NCBI GenBank assembly: GCA_017302355.1
Contig: JAFLDQ010000020.1
Span: forward strand, 1-32,292
Source of the DNA: Dechloromonas sp.
GTDB lineage: Bacteria > Pseudomonadota > Gammaproteobacteria > Burkholderiales > Rhodocyclaceae
Direction: 5' to 3'
Length of the DNA: 32,292 nucleotides
Shown: in pieces, positions 14,450-23,294 of the stretch
Numbering within the stretch: position 1 is the first letter of the stretch
Layout: each line of letters starts with the position of its first letter
The notes under the pieces: model-generated
What the model was told of the DNA's origin: nothing
The model's input: only the letters and a program-made list of their open reading frames with translations
Database searches by the model: none
Translations under genes and position numbers: made by a program

Positions 14450-14461
14450 TTCCGCCCTAGC

Positions 14462-14496
14462 CGCACCCCGAGCCGGTACGTGCGGTGAGGGGTGCG
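14462..14496 (+). other. Stem-loop after the glycine-zipper gene
   Basis: CGCACCCC pairs perfectly with GGGGTGCG across a 19-base loop, beginning 12 bases after the stop. A short CTTTT follows about 15 bases later, which is too far for a standard intrinsic terminator. It may attenuate transcription into the DUF3300 gene. The rest of the 183-base gap (to 14632) shows only the AAGGAG ribosome site of the next gene. Confidence 0.35.
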
Positions 14497-14632
14497 TGCC
14501 AGCTTTTCGCATCATGGTGCGCCGAGGGCCCCCCGGGCCTGGCTTGAGCCGGGTCCGATCGACCCTGCCATTCAGGTGTAGGATGCCGCAATCAGGAACC
14601 GCCCCCGGGACGACCGACAAGGAGCTTTCGTA

Positions 14633-16162
14633 ATGCGTTCGATGTTGCGTTGCATCGCCACGATTCTTGCCGCCGCGCTCCTGCTGGTTGCCGCACCGGC
14701 GCGCGCCGCGGACCCGCCCGCCTTCACCGTAGAGCAACTGGACCAGATGCTGGCGCCGATCGCCCTCTTTCCCGACGCGCTCCTGTCGCAGGTGCTGATG
14801 GCCAGCACCTATCCGTCGGACGTCGCGCAGGCGGCCGACTGGGCATTCGCCAACCGCAATCGGGAGGGTGACGAGGCGGTCAAGGCGGTGCAGGACAAGC
14901 CGTGGGATCCCAGCGTGCAGTCGCTGGTCGCTTTCCCGCAGGTGCTCGCCATGCTGGGCGAGAAGCCGGAATGGGTGCATGACCTCGGCGATGCTTTCCT
15001 GGCGCAACCCGAGGCGGTCATGGACTCCGTGCAGTTTCTGCGCTCCAGGGCGAAGAACGCCGGCAACCTGAGCTCCAACGAACAGCAGATCGTCACTGTC
15101 GAGGCGGCGCCACCGCCGCCGCAGACCATCGTCGTCAATGCGCCACCGCCACCGGCGCAGATCATCACCATCGCCCCGGCGAATCCGCAGGTCATCTTCG
15201 TTCCCGTCTATAACCCGGTGCACGTATTCGGCCCCTGGTGGCACCCGCTGTTTCCGCCATTCTTCTTCCCGCCGCCGCCGCGCTGGGGATTTGGCTGGAA
15301 TCCGGTCGGCACCGCCATCTGGTGGGGCGTCGGCATCGGCGTCACCTACGCGCTGTGGGGCAGTGTCGACTGGCGCCGCCGCAACGTCAACATCAACGTC
15401 AATCAGTGGAACAACATCCACGTCAACAACCGCATCACGTCCAACAACCGGAACGTGAACTGGAACCACAATCCCGGCAACCGGAGGGGTGTCCCCTATC
15501 GCGATGCCGCGACCCGCGATCGCCTGGAGAACAGACTCGGCGAGCGCGGCGGCCGTCCGGATTTTCGTGGGCGCGAGGATCAGCGTGATCGAGCGCGGGC
15601 GGCGCTGAGTGACCGCGTCGGCGCCGAGAACCTGGACCGCGACGCGTTACGCAACCTCGACCGCAACCAGATTCCGCAGCGGTTGCCGGAAGGTTCCGGT
15701 ACGTCGGTGCGTGATCGCGCGGCCAACATCGACCGCGATCAGGCGCGTGACCGGGCCGCCAACCTCGACCGCGGGCAGGCACGCGACCGCGTGGCCAACA
15801 TCGACCGCGATCAGGCGCGTGACCGCGCCGCCAACCTCGACCGCAGCCAGGTGCAGAACCGCGCCGCCAACATCGACCGCGGCCAGGCCCAGAACCGCGC
15901 CGCCAACATCGACCGCGGCCAGGTGCAGAACCGCGCCGCCAATGTCGACCGTAGCCGCGCGCAGGAACGCAACGCCAGCGCCGCACGAACCAATCGCGAC
16001 AACGCGCTGCGTGGCGCCAACGACGGTCGCCAGGTCAGACAGCAGACCGACCGCGGCGCCGCGAGCCAGGCCGCCCAGCGCCACGCGGCGACCAATCGGA
16101 ACGCCGGCGCCGGCCGGCAAACGGCTGGCGCTGCTGGCGCCGCCCGCGAGCGCCGGCGGTGA
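14633..16162 (+). CDS. DUF3300 exported protein with Arg/Asn/Asp-rich repeat tail
   Basis: The 509-residue product has a Sec signal peptide (cleavage after ARA, about 25), the DUF3300 domain (about 32-195: LDQMLAPIALFPDALLSQVLMASTYP, WDPSVQSLVAFPQVL, IIIAPANPQVIFVPVYNP-type motifs), Pro-rich stretches, an aromatic-rich membrane-like segment (PLFPPFFFPPPP, then WGVGIGVTYALWG) and an Asn-rich region. The C-terminal ~230 residues are very hydrophilic and contain seven tandem 12-residue repeats. DUF3300 genes are commonly next to DUF2950 genes, as here; the molecular function is unknown. AAGGAG supports the ATG. The stop overlaps an alternative GTG of the next frame. Confidence 0.9.
   Translation: MRSMLRCIATILAAALLLVAAPARAADPPAFTVEQLDQMLAPIALFPDALLSQVLMASTYPSDVAQAADWAFANRNREGDEAVKAVQDKPWDPSVQSLVAFPQVLAMLGEKPEWVHDLGDAFLAQPEAVMDSVQFLRSRAKNAGNLSSNEQQIVTVEAAPPPPQTIVVNAPPPPAQIITIAPANPQVIFVPVYNPVHVFGPWWHPLFPPFFFPPPPRWGFGWNPVGTAIWWGVGIGVTYALWGSVDWRRRNVNINVNQWNNIHVNNRITSNNRNVNWNHNPGNRRGVPYRDAATRDRLENRLGERGGRPDFRGREDQRDRARAALSDRVGAENLDRDALRNLDRNQIPQRLPEGSGTSVRDRAANIDRDQARDRAANLDRGQARDRVANIDRDQARDRAANLDRSQVQNRAANIDRGQAQNRAANIDRGQVQNRAANVDRSRAQERNASAARTNRDNALRGANDGRQVRQQTDRGAASQAAQRHAATNRNAGAGRQTAGAAGAARERRR
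15710..15961 (+). repeat. Seven in-frame 36-base repeats encoding a 12-residue unit
   Basis: Seven consecutive 36-base units encode [RQ][DN]R[AV]AN[ILV]DR-x-[QR]-[AV], for example RDRAANIDRDQA and QNRAANIDRGQV. Units alternate between RDR/IDRDQ and QNR/IDRGQ variants, which shows that duplication happened in steps. The repeat is in frame and highly charged, so copy-number changes would lengthen or shorten the tail without frameshift. Confidence 0.93.
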
Positions 16163-16176
16163 TCAGGGGCCACGCC

Positions 16177-17076
16177 ATGGGATATCAGACGATGAACAAC
16201 CGATGGATGAGAGGCGCTGCCGCGCTGCTGTTCGCGCTGACGCTGGCGCTGCCCTGCGCTGCCGGCACGCAGACGACATTCGCCTCGCCGGAAGCGGCGG
16301 CGGACGCGCTGGTCGACGGCCTCGCCCGCCAGGACGATTCCGGACTGCGGACGGTGCTTGGGCCAGACCACGAACGGCTCATTCCGCTCGACGATATTTC
16401 GGTCGAGGATCGCATCGCCTTTCTCGAGGCCTGGGCAAGGGGCCACCGGATCAAACGGGTGAGCGATTCGGATGCGCTGCTGGAACTCGATGGCGGATGG
16501 ACGCTGCCCATACCCATCGTCCGCACCCGCGCCGGCTGGTCGTTCGACATCCGGGCCGGGCGTGAGGAAATGCACACGCGCCGGATCGGACGCAACGAAC
16601 TCGCCGCGATCCAGAGCATGCACGCCTATGTCGAAGCGCAGCAGGAGTATGCGGCGCAGGACCGCAACGGTGACGGCGTCGTCGAATTCGCTCAGAAAGT
16701 CCTGAGTTCACCCGGCGCCCGGGACGGCCTCTACTGGCCCACGCCGGCCGGGGATCCGGAGAGTCCGCTCGGACCGCTGTTCGATACGAAGGATCTCAAG
16801 GACGGCTACCACGGCTACCGCTTCAGGATACTCAAGGCGCAGGGTCCGGCGGCGAGGGACGGCGCGCGCGGCTATGTCAGGGACGGCCGCATGACCGATG
16901 GCCATGCGCTGGTTGCCTGGCCCGCCCGCTACGGCGAGACGGGCGTGATGGCCTTCATCGTCAACCAGGACGGCGTCGTGTACCAGAAGCACCTGGGCCC
17001 CGATACCGCCGCCATTGCCGGTGCGATGCCCCGTTTCGACCCCGACGCTTCGTGGACCGCACTGCCCGCGCCGTGA
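16177..17076 (+). CDS. DUF2950 exported protein
   Basis: The 299-residue product has a signal peptide (hydrophobic core around 13-28, cleavage near CAAG) and matches DUF2950: FASPEAAADALVDGLARQD, a LDGGWTLPIPIV strand pair, RNELAAIQSMHAYVEAQQEYA, the DGLYWP segment and the DGYHGYRFRIL motif, ending GPDTAAIAGAMPRFDPDASW. Function is unknown. I chose the ATG at 16177 because AGGGG lies 8 bases upstream; the frame is open to a GTG at 16159 that overlaps the DUF3300 stop, and ATGs at 16192 and 16204 are also possible. It is the last gene of the exported-protein cluster. Confidence 0.88.
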   Translation: MGYQTMNNRWMRGAAALLFALTLALPCAAGTQTTFASPEAAADALVDGLARQDDSGLRTVLGPDHERLIPLDDISVEDRIAFLEAWARGHRIKRVSDSDALLELDGGWTLPIPIVRTRAGWSFDIRAGREEMHTRRIGRNELAAIQSMHAYVEAQQEYAAQDRNGDGVVEFAQKVLSSPGARDGLYWPTPAGDPESPLGPLFDTKDLKDGYHGYRFRILKAQGPAARDGARGYVRDGRMTDGHALVAWPARYGETGVMAFIVNQDGVVYQKHLGPDTAAIAGAMPRFDPDASWTALPAP

Positions 17077-17110
17077 GGCCGGCATGCGCATCCGCCTGAA
17101 CTCGCCGGCA

Positions 17111-17153
17111 GCCGGAAGCGCGCCATTTTCGGCCGTTTTCGCGGGTTGACCGC
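17111..17153 (+). repeat. Dispersed 43-base repeat, copy B
   Basis: This is the second copy of the repeat at 13617-13659, in the same orientation, in the 115-base gap between the convergent DUF2950 and AI-2E-family genes. It ends in CGCGG-GTTGA-CCGCG, one base pair longer than the hairpin of copy A. Together the copies bracket the four exported-protein genes. A 6-bp hairpin (17167-17186, CCGGGA/TCCCGG) follows and might help terminate convergent transcripts. Confidence 0.7.
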
Positions 17154-17191
17154 GCCTTGGGCGAGACCGGGAGCAGCCTGTCCCGGATCGC

Positions 17192-18238
17192 TCAGATTTC
17201 CCCGTTGCGCGAAAGAAGGATCGCGATGGCGCGTGTCCCCGGGAATTCGGCGAAGACCAGCACCATGCAGGCGGTGATCGGCACCGCCAGGAAGGCGCCC
17301 GGGATGCCCCACAGGGTCGACCAGGCGGCCAGGCTCACGAGAATGACGAAGGGGCTGAGATTCAGCGAGTTGCCCATCAGGTAAGGATCGAGAAAGAACC
17401 CGATGACGAACTGCGCCGCCGACAGGGACGCCAGGATGACCAGCGCGATGCCAAAATCCGTGAACTGCATCGTCGCGAACGCCACGGGAAAAAGGACGCT
17501 CAGGACCGAACCCAGGTAAGGAACATAATTCAGCATCCCGATCAGGACCGCCCAGAACGCCGCAAATTCGACGCCGACGAATTTCAGGATGGCCCATCCG
17601 ACCAGGCCCTGTATCACACTCACCACGGTCTTGAGCGCAAGATACGCACCAATCCTGGCGTTGACCTGCGCGACGATGTTCTGGATCTGACGGACCTTCC
17701 GCGGATCACTGGAAATCCTGGCGATCTTGGCCGCGAACGTGCGCTCCTCGATCAGCAGGAAGGCGACATAGAGAAGGACGACCACCAGCGTGGAGACGAT
17801 CGCCGACACCGAAACCACGGTCGATCCGATGAGCCTTTGCGTATTGACTTGCGCAAGGACGTCTTGGCGAAGGGTGGCCCAGGTGGGAGCCAGTTCAAGA
17901 CCCATCCGTTCGGCAACGCTCTGGACGGCATTCAGCAGCGATGCGGCATAGGTCGGCGCCAGCGCCGAGACATTGCCGATGCTGCCGGCCACGAGGGAGG
18001 CGACGCCGGCAAGCGACAACACGATCGCCAGAGCCGACAAGGGATAACCGGCCCGCGCGGGCAAGAAACGTCCGACGAGCGGAAGCTTCACGAGGATTCG
18101 GGCAAGGCCGACGATGACGTAGACGACGAGGACACTGAAGACGATCGGAACGAAGACGCCTTTTCCGATGTGGAGCACCCAGCCAATGACCAGCGCGAAA
18201 ATGGTCCCGTGGACGATCGCCTGAAAACGCGGATTCAT
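17192..18238 (-). CDS. AI-2E (PerM/YdgG-type) family membrane protein
   Basis: The 348-residue product has about eight membrane helices with the family layout: two or three N-terminal helices, a soluble middle (about 110-190), then PYLGSVLSVLFP and the late helices ending FLAVPITA. The family includes TqsA-type exporters and ion antiporters, so substrate cannot be assigned. The frame is open to 18355 inside recN, but the ATG at 18238 (MNPRFQAIVHG) gives the usual length and a membrane-proximal N-terminus. Its ribosome site is weak. It lies 61 bases downstream of recN on the same strand. Confidence 0.88.
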   Translation of the reverse strand: MNPRFQAIVHGTIFALVIGWVLHIGKGVFVPIVFSVLVVYVIVGLARILVKLPLVGRFLPARAGYPLSALAIVLSLAGVASLVAGSIGNVSALAPTYAASLLNAVQSVAERMGLELAPTWATLRQDVLAQVNTQRLIGSTVVSVSAIVSTLVVVLLYVAFLLIEERTFAAKIARISSDPRKVRQIQNIVAQVNARIGAYLALKTVVSVIQGLVGWAILKFVGVEFAAFWAVLIGMLNYVPYLGSVLSVLFPVAFATMQFTDFGIALVILASLSAAQFVIGFFLDPYLMGNSLNLSPFVILVSLAAWSTLWGIPGAFLAVPITACMVLVFAEFPGTRAIAILLSRNGEI

Positions 18239-18299
18239 GGCGACATCCGCCTCGCCAGCCGCGACAGCCCCGGTTCCCGGAACAGATTCCGGGCGCACT

Positions 18300-20000
18300 T
18301 CATGGCTGGGCGTCCGGCGCAGTTGAACTCGCCCGGCGCTCGCCACCCTTGGCATTCAACAGTTCCCGTGCATGCTCGAGCGTGATGTCCGTCACCTCCA
18401 CCCCGCCGAGCATCCGGGCAATCTCACGCACGCGTTGACCTGCGTCGAGCGCTTCGATCGAACTGAGCGTCGCGCCGTCGCGGGTCGCCTTGCTCACCTG
18501 CCACTGCCACGCGGCGCGCGCCGCGACCTGCGGCAGATGGGTGACGCACAGCACCTGACGCTCGTCGCCGAGCTCGCGCAGCAGGCGGCCGACGATTTCG
18601 GCGACGCCGCCGCCGATGCCGACATCGACCTCGTCGAAGATCAGCGTCGGCACGCTGGCGGAACGCGAGGTCAGCACCTGGATGGCCAGGCTGATCCGCG
18701 ACAGTTCGCCGCCCGACGCCACCTTGGCGAGCGGCCTTGCTTCCAGTCCGGCCAGCCCGCCGACGCGGAACTCGACCTGCTCCAGACCGTGCGCCGCGCC
18801 CTCGGCCAGCGGCAGCAAGGCCACTTCGAAGCGCCCGGACGCCAGCGCCAGCTTCTGCATCAGCGCGCTGACCGCCGCCCCCATCTCGCCGGCAACGCGC
18901 TGCCGCCCGGCCGACAGTTCGCGGCCCAGATCCAGGAATTCGCCATGCGCCGTCGTGACCCGCGCCGCCAGCACATCGAGGTCGGCGGCGGCGCTGAGCG
19001 TCTCCAGCCGCGCCCGCCAGCCGGCCAGCAATCCGGGAAGCTCGTCCGGCGGCACGCGGTATTTGCGGGCGCAGGCGAGCACCGCCTCCATGCGCCGCTC
19101 CGCTTCCACCAGGCGCCCGGGGTCGAGGTCGACGCGGTCGGCGTAGCGGCGCAAGGTCGACACCGCTTCCCCCAGTTCGGCCTGCGCCGACTGCAGCAGG
19201 CCGGCGACCTCCTGCAGCGCCGGATCGTAGCTCGCCAGCGAATCGAGCCGGGTGGCCACGCGGTCGAGCGTCCCCGCGCAGGCCGTTTCGCCATCGGCCA
19301 GCGCCACGAGCGCGAACTGGGCGCCCTCGATCAGACTCGCCGCATGCCCCAGGCGCTTGTGCTCGCTTTCGAGGGCCGCCCATTCATCCGCGGCGAAAGC
19401 CAGCGTGTCGAGCTCGCGGACCTGCCATTCGAGCTGATCGCGCTCGCGTTCGAGCGCCTCGGCGCCGCTCGCCGCCGAATCCAGCGTCTGCTCGGCCTCG
19501 CGCCATGTCCGGTAAGCCGTCGCAACCCGTTGCGCCAGGCCGGAAAGCCCGGCATGCATATCGAGCAGCGCCCGTTGGGCATCGGCGCGCAGGAGCGACT
19601 GGTGGGCGTGCTGGCCGTGAATGTCGACCAGGAATTCGCCAACCTCGCGCAACTGCTGGGCGGTTGCCGGCGAGCCGTTGATGTAGCCGCGCGAGCGGCC
19701 GCCGGCATCGAGGACGCGCCGCAGCAGCAGTTCGTCATCGCCATCGAGGTCGTTGGCCGCCAGCCAGGCGGCGACCTGGGGCAGGCCGCCGATCCCGAAG
19801 GTCGCCGCGACTTCCGCCTTGTCGCGCCCGGCGCGGACGACGCCGGCATCGGCGCGGTCGCCGAGGGCCAGCGCCAGCGCGTCGATCAGGATCGACTTGC
19901 CCGCCCCGGTTTCCCCGGTCAACGCGCCAAAACCGGGCGAAAACGCGAGTTCCAGCCGTTCGACGATGACGAAGTCGCGGATCGCGAGGCGGCGCAGCAT
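18300..20000 (-). CDS. recN: DNA repair protein RecN
   Basis: RecN is an SMC-like ATPase that acts early in double-strand break repair. The 566-residue protein has the N-terminal Walker A GETGAGKS (29-36), the DIHGQHAHQSLL Q-loop region (about 152), long coiled-coil arms, the ABC signature in VASGGELSRISLAIQ and Walker B LIFDEVDVGIGGG. The ATG at 20000 overlaps the nadK stop by one base (TGATG), so it is translationally coupled to nadK, a conserved pair. No LexA box was evident upstream of nadK. Confidence 0.97.
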   Translation of the reverse strand: MLRRLAIRDFVIVERLELAFSPGFGALTGETGAGKSILIDALALALGDRADAGVVRAGRDKAEVAATFGIGGLPQVAAWLAANDLDGDDELLLRRVLDAGGRSRGYINGSPATAQQLREVGEFLVDIHGQHAHQSLLRADAQRALLDMHAGLSGLAQRVATAYRTWREAEQTLDSAASGAEALERERDQLEWQVRELDTLAFAADEWAALESEHKRLGHAASLIEGAQFALVALADGETACAGTLDRVATRLDSLASYDPALQEVAGLLQSAQAELGEAVSTLRRYADRVDLDPGRLVEAERRMEAVLACARKYRVPPDELPGLLAGWRARLETLSAAADLDVLAARVTTAHGEFLDLGRELSAGRQRVAGEMGAAVSALMQKLALASGRFEVALLPLAEGAAHGLEQVEFRVGGLAGLEARPLAKVASGGELSRISLAIQVLTSRSASVPTLIFDEVDVGIGGGVAEIVGRLLRELGDERQVLCVTHLPQVAARAAWQWQVSKATRDGATLSSIEALDAGQRVREIARMLGGVEVTDITLEHARELLNAKGGERRASSTAPDAQP

Positions 20001-20911
20001 CAGGCGCCTGCGGGACGCTCGCTCCAGTGCAGCCTCTGGCGCAGCATCGCAAAGTAACTGTAGGTGGGTGGATGCAGGAAACGGATGGTGTAGTCGGAAC
20101 GCTTGAGCCGGACGAGGTCGCCGGGCTGAAGGTCGAGCGTCACCTGGCCGTCGAAGTGCACGCGCGGGTCATCGGCCTGGACGACGCGAACTTCGATGCT
20201 GACCTGGTCGTTGACCATGATCGGCCGGTTGGTCAACGCATGCGGACACAGCGGCACCAGGGCGATGCCGGTCAGCGTCGGATGCAGGATCGGCCCGCCC
20301 GCCGAGAGCGAGTAGGCGGTCGACCCGGTCGGCGTCGACACGATCAGGCCGTCCGAGCGCTGGTTGTAGATGAATTCGCCGTCGATCGACAACCTGAACT
20401 CGATCATCCGGCCGATCGCTCCCTTGTCGACGACGACATCGTTGAGCGCCAGATTGTCGGAGATCTCCTTGCCGTCACGAATGACCTCGGCGTCGAGGAG
20501 CATGCGGTTTTCCGCCGTGAAGCGCCCGTCGAGCAGATCGTCCATGCAGGTCAGCATGTCGCTGCGCGCGATGTCGGTCATGAAACCGAGGCGCCCCTGG
20601 TTCACGCCGACCAGCGGCACCCGATAGCGCGCAAGGCGCCGCGCCGAGTTGAGCATCGTGCCGTCGCCGCCGATCACGATGGCAAGGTCGGCATGCGCCC
20701 CGATGTCGCTGAAGTCGCAGGCAACCCAGCGCGAAAGATCGACCTGGCGACCGACGTTCTCGGCCGTCTCCCGCTCGATGAACACCGACACCCCCCGCTC
20801 GTGCAGATACTGCGCCAGGCGGCGCAGGGATTCGGCGATCTCCGGACTGTGATACTTGCCCACCAGCGCGATGGTCCTGGGAGATTGGTAGGAGGCGAAG
20901 CTGGAGTCCAT
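20000..20911 (-). CDS. nadK: NAD kinase
   Basis: NadK phosphorylates NAD to NADP. The 303-residue protein carries the GGDGT motif (81-85), the [10 protein letters not shown] segment, the LNDVVVDKG region with the conserved Asn-Asp pair, and the glycine-rich [16 protein letters not shown] loop. The start [20 protein letters not shown] matches betaproteobacterial homologues. It is divergent from hrcA across 65 bases and followed directly by recN. Confidence 0.97.
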   Translation of the reverse strand: MDSSFASYQSPRTIALVGKYHSPEIAESLRRLAQYLHERGVSVFIERETAENVGRQVDLSRWVACDFSDIGAHADLAIVIGGDGTMLNSARRLARYRVPLVGVNQGRLGFMTDIARSDMLTCMDDLLDGRFTAENRMLLDAEVIRDGKEISDNLALNDVVVDKGAIGRMIEFRLSIDGEFIYNQRSDGLIVSTPTGSTAYSLSAGGPILHPTLTGIALVPLCPHALTNRPIMVNDQVSIEVRVVQADDPRVHFDGQVTLDLQPGDLVRLKRSDYTIRFLHPPTYSYFAMLRQRLHWSERPAGA

Positions 20912-20962
20912 GGCGCGAATTCTTGCACAAAAATGGCCGCGCGCGCCGTCGCCGGTTTTTTG

Positions 20963-20968
20963 TACAAT
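20963..20968 (+). promoter_or_regulatory. -10 element for hrcA, close to the start codon
   Basis: TACAAT lies 8 bases before the hrcA ATG, preceded by a run of T. The expected transcription start would be at or 1-2 bases before the ATG, and there is no Shine-Dalgarno between, so the mRNA may be leaderless. No good -35 is seen at 16-18 bases. Confidence 0.4.
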
Positions 20969-20976
20969 GGCCTTCC

Positions 20977-22005
20977 ATGCTCGATGACCGTTCCCGCACC
21001 CTGCTCAAGGCTCTGGTCGAACACTACATCGCCGACGGCCAGCCGGTGGGTTCGCGCGCGCTCTCCAAGTTCTCCGGTCTCGACCTGTCTCCGGCGACAA
21101 TCCGCAATGTCATGGCGGACCTCGAGGAGGCAGGCTTCGTCGCCAGCCCGCACACCTCCGCCGGGCGCGTCCCGACCCCCCGCGGCTATCGCCTGTTTGT
21201 CGATAGCCTGCTGACCGTGCGGCCGCTGGAAGCGCGCCAGATGGGGGCGATGGAGGAGGCCCTGCAGGGCCGGCCGGCAAGCCAGGCCCTTTCCAGCGCC
21301 TCGCAGCTGCTGTCAAGCCTCACGCACTTTGCCGGCGTCGTCATGGCGCCACGGCGCTCGCCCGGCCGGATCCGCCAGGTCGAATTCCTCAACCTGACCG
21401 AGAAGCGCATTCTGCTGATCATCGTCACCACCGACGGCGACGTGCAGAACCGGATACTCGTGACCGAAAGGGCGTATTCGGCTGCGGAACTGGTCAATGC
21501 CGCCAATTATCTGAACCAGAATTTCGCCGGTCTGGATTTCGAACAGATCCGCCACCGGCTTTCGGCGGAACTCGTGCAACTGCGCGAGGATATCCGGCCG
21601 CTGATGGAGCTGGCGCTGGATGCCGGCGGCGAGGCGCTCTCCGGCGACGCCGCGCCGTGCGTCATTTCCGGCGAACACAACCTGCTCGATGTCGAGGAAC
21701 TCTCTTCCAACATGAGACGCCTGCGCGACCTGTTCGACCTGTTCGAGCAGCGCTCCAGCCTGATGCGCCTGCTCGACATCTCCAACCGCGCCGCCGGCGT
21801 CCAGATCTACATCGGCGGCGAATCGGGCCTCGCCCCGCTCGACGAATGCAGCGTGGTCGCCGCGCCCTATACCGTCGATGGCCGGATCGTCGGCTCGGTC
21901 GGCGTCGTCGGCCCGACCCGGATGGCCTATGAGCGGGTCATCCCGATTGTCGACATCACGGCCAAACTGCTGTCCAGCGCCCTCTCCCGCCCACACAATT
22001 ACTGA
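20977..22005 (+). CDS. hrcA: Heat-inducible transcription repressor HrcA
   Basis: HrcA represses chaperone operons by binding CIRCE elements and is kept active by GroEL. The 342-residue protein has the N-terminal winged-helix domain ([28 protein letters not shown]; [29 protein letters not shown]) and the GAF-like domain (about 105-330) ending [22 protein letters not shown] chose the ATG at 20977 ([10 protein letters not shown]) as the family start, although the frame is open to 20923. Its stop overlaps the hemH ATG by one base. No CIRCE element is seen upstream of hrcA itself or of grpE; targets would lie elsewhere, for example at groESL. Confidence 0.95.
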   Translation: MLDDRSRTLLKALVEHYIADGQPVGSRALSKFSGLDLSPATIRNVMADLEEAGFVASPHTSAGRVPTPRGYRLFVDSLLTVRPLEARQMGAMEEALQGRPASQALSSASQLLSSLTHFAGVVMAPRRSPGRIRQVEFLNLTEKRILLIIVTTDGDVQNRILVTERAYSAAELVNAANYLNQNFAGLDFEQIRHRLSAELVQLREDIRPLMELALDAGGEALSGDAAPCVISGEHNLLDVEELSSNMRRLRDLFDLFEQRSSLMRLLDISNRAAGVQIYIGGESGLAPLDECSVVAAPYTVDGRIVGSVGVVGPTRMAYERVIPIVDITAKLLSSALSRPHNY

Positions 22006-23108
22006 TGTCACGTTTTCGGCAGGAATCGCCGCACCAGCACGGGAGAGCGCCGGGCACGGCGGTCGTCCTCGTCAACCTGGGTACGCCCGACGCACCGACC
22101 GCCCCCGCCCTCAAACGTTATCTGCGGCAGTTCCTGTCCGACCCGCGTGTCGTCGAGATCCCGCGTCCGCTGTGGTGGCCAATCCTGAACGGAATCATCC
22201 TCAACACCCGCCCGCGGAGATCCGCCCAAAAATATGCCGCCGTGTGGACTCCCGAGGGCTCGCCGCTGAAGGTTCATACCGAGCGTCAGGCCAGGTTCCT
22301 GGCCGGCTATCTCGGCGAACGCGGACATCGCCTGACGGTCGTCTGGGCGATGCGTTACGGCGCGCCGTCGCTGCCCGACACCCTGGACCGGCTCGCTGCG
22401 TCCGGCGCCCGCCGCATCCTGATCGTGCCGATGTACCCGCAATACTCGGCCAGCACGACCGCCACGGTCATCGACGAGGCCTGCAACTGGCTGCTGGGCC
22501 GGCGCAATCAGCCGGAAATGCGGTTTGTCCGCAATTTCCACGACGACCCCGGCTACCTTGACGCGCTCGAACAGTCGGTGCGCAAGCACTGGTCCCGACA
22601 CGGACCGCTCGCCGACGGCGATCAACTGATCATCAGCTTCCACGGCCTGCCGCGACGCAGCCTCGAACTCGGCGACCCCTACTACTGCGAGTGCATGAAA
22701 ACTGGCCGCCTGCTGGCCGAGCGGCTGAATCTCGCGCCGGAACGGCACCGCATCTGCTTCCAGTCGCGCTTCGGCAAGGCCGAGTGGCTGAAACCCTACA
22801 CAGCGCCGACCCTCGAGGCGCTGGGCAAGACGGGGACGCGGCGGGTCGATGTCATCTGCCCGGGATTCGTCGCCGACTGCCTGGAAACCCTGGAAGAAAT
22901 CGCCATCGAAGGAAAGACGTCGTTCCTGGCAAGCGGCGGCAAGGAATACCACCATGTCGCGGCGCTGAACGAAGACCATCGCTGGCTGACGGTGTTAACC
23001 TCCCTCGTCGAGCGCCACCTTGCCGGCTGGCCGTCCAAAGAGATAGCCGACCCCGTCGCGCTGGCCGCCTCCGCCGACCAGGCGAAAGCGCACGGGGCCA
23101 GCCATTGA
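22005..23108 (+). CDS. hemH: Ferrochelatase
   Basis: HemH inserts Fe2+ into protoporphyrin IX, the last step of haem synthesis. The 367-residue protein has VVLVNLGTPDAP (20-31), YPQYSASTT (144-152), the catalytic SFHGLPRR (211-218, metal-ligand His213), FQSRFGKAEWLKPYT (252-266) and CPGFVADCLETLEEI (285-299, conserved Glu). The start overlaps the hrcA stop (TGATG), so it is coupled to hrcA. The 186-base gap that follows (to trxC) shows only the trxC promoter region. Confidence 0.97.
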   Translation: MSRFRQESPHQHGRAPGTAVVLVNLGTPDAPTAPALKRYLRQFLSDPRVVEIPRPLWWPILNGIILNTRPRRSAQKYAAVWTPEGSPLKVHTERQARFLAGYLGERGHRLTVVWAMRYGAPSLPDTLDRLAASGARRILIVPMYPQYSASTTATVIDEACNWLLGRRNQPEMRFVRNFHDDPGYLDALEQSVRKHWSRHGPLADGDQLIISFHGLPRRSLELGDPYYCECMKTGRLLAERLNLAPERHRICFQSRFGKAEWLKPYTAPTLEALGKTGTRRVDVICPGFVADCLETLEEIAIEGKTSFLASGGKEYHHVAALNEDHRWLTVLTSLVERHLAGWPSKEIADPVALAASADQAKAHGASH

Positions 23109-23239
23109 ACCTGAACCCGCAGTGGACCGCCTCGATTCCCTGGCGGCGCCTCAGCAAACCCCGCTCTTCTGCCGCCACGGATCACCCGCCGGGCGAGCAC
23201 GCCACGCCCCTGCTGGCGCGCCCAACCACGGTTGCCAGG

Positions 23240-23281
23240 TTGAAACCGGCGAAGCCGGCCCGATATCAGAGTTTTCTGATA
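23240..23281 (+). promoter_or_regulatory. Promoter and inverted repeat upstream of trxC
   Basis: TTGAAA (23240-23245) is followed 18 bases later by TATCAG, which starts a perfect 7-bp inverted repeat TATCAGA-GTTT-TCTGATA (23264-23281). The repeat overlaps the presumed -10, the usual place for a repressor site, and ends one base before the GGAGG ribosome site. The regulator is unknown. Confidence 0.4.
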
Positions 23282-23294
23282 CGGAGGATCGATG

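Noticed and set aside
15710..15961. 36-base periodic array as a CRISPR
   Set aside because: Units are contiguous without spacers, are in frame and encode a 12-residue repeat inside the DUF3300 protein.
18372..20057. 561-codon plus-strand frame opposite recN
   Set aside because: Shadow of recN; Arg/Gln/His-rich with no domain.
23109..23291. Small coding frame between hemH and trxC
   Set aside because: Open frames here are continuations of other-frame shadows; no ribosome site or protein features other than those of trxC.
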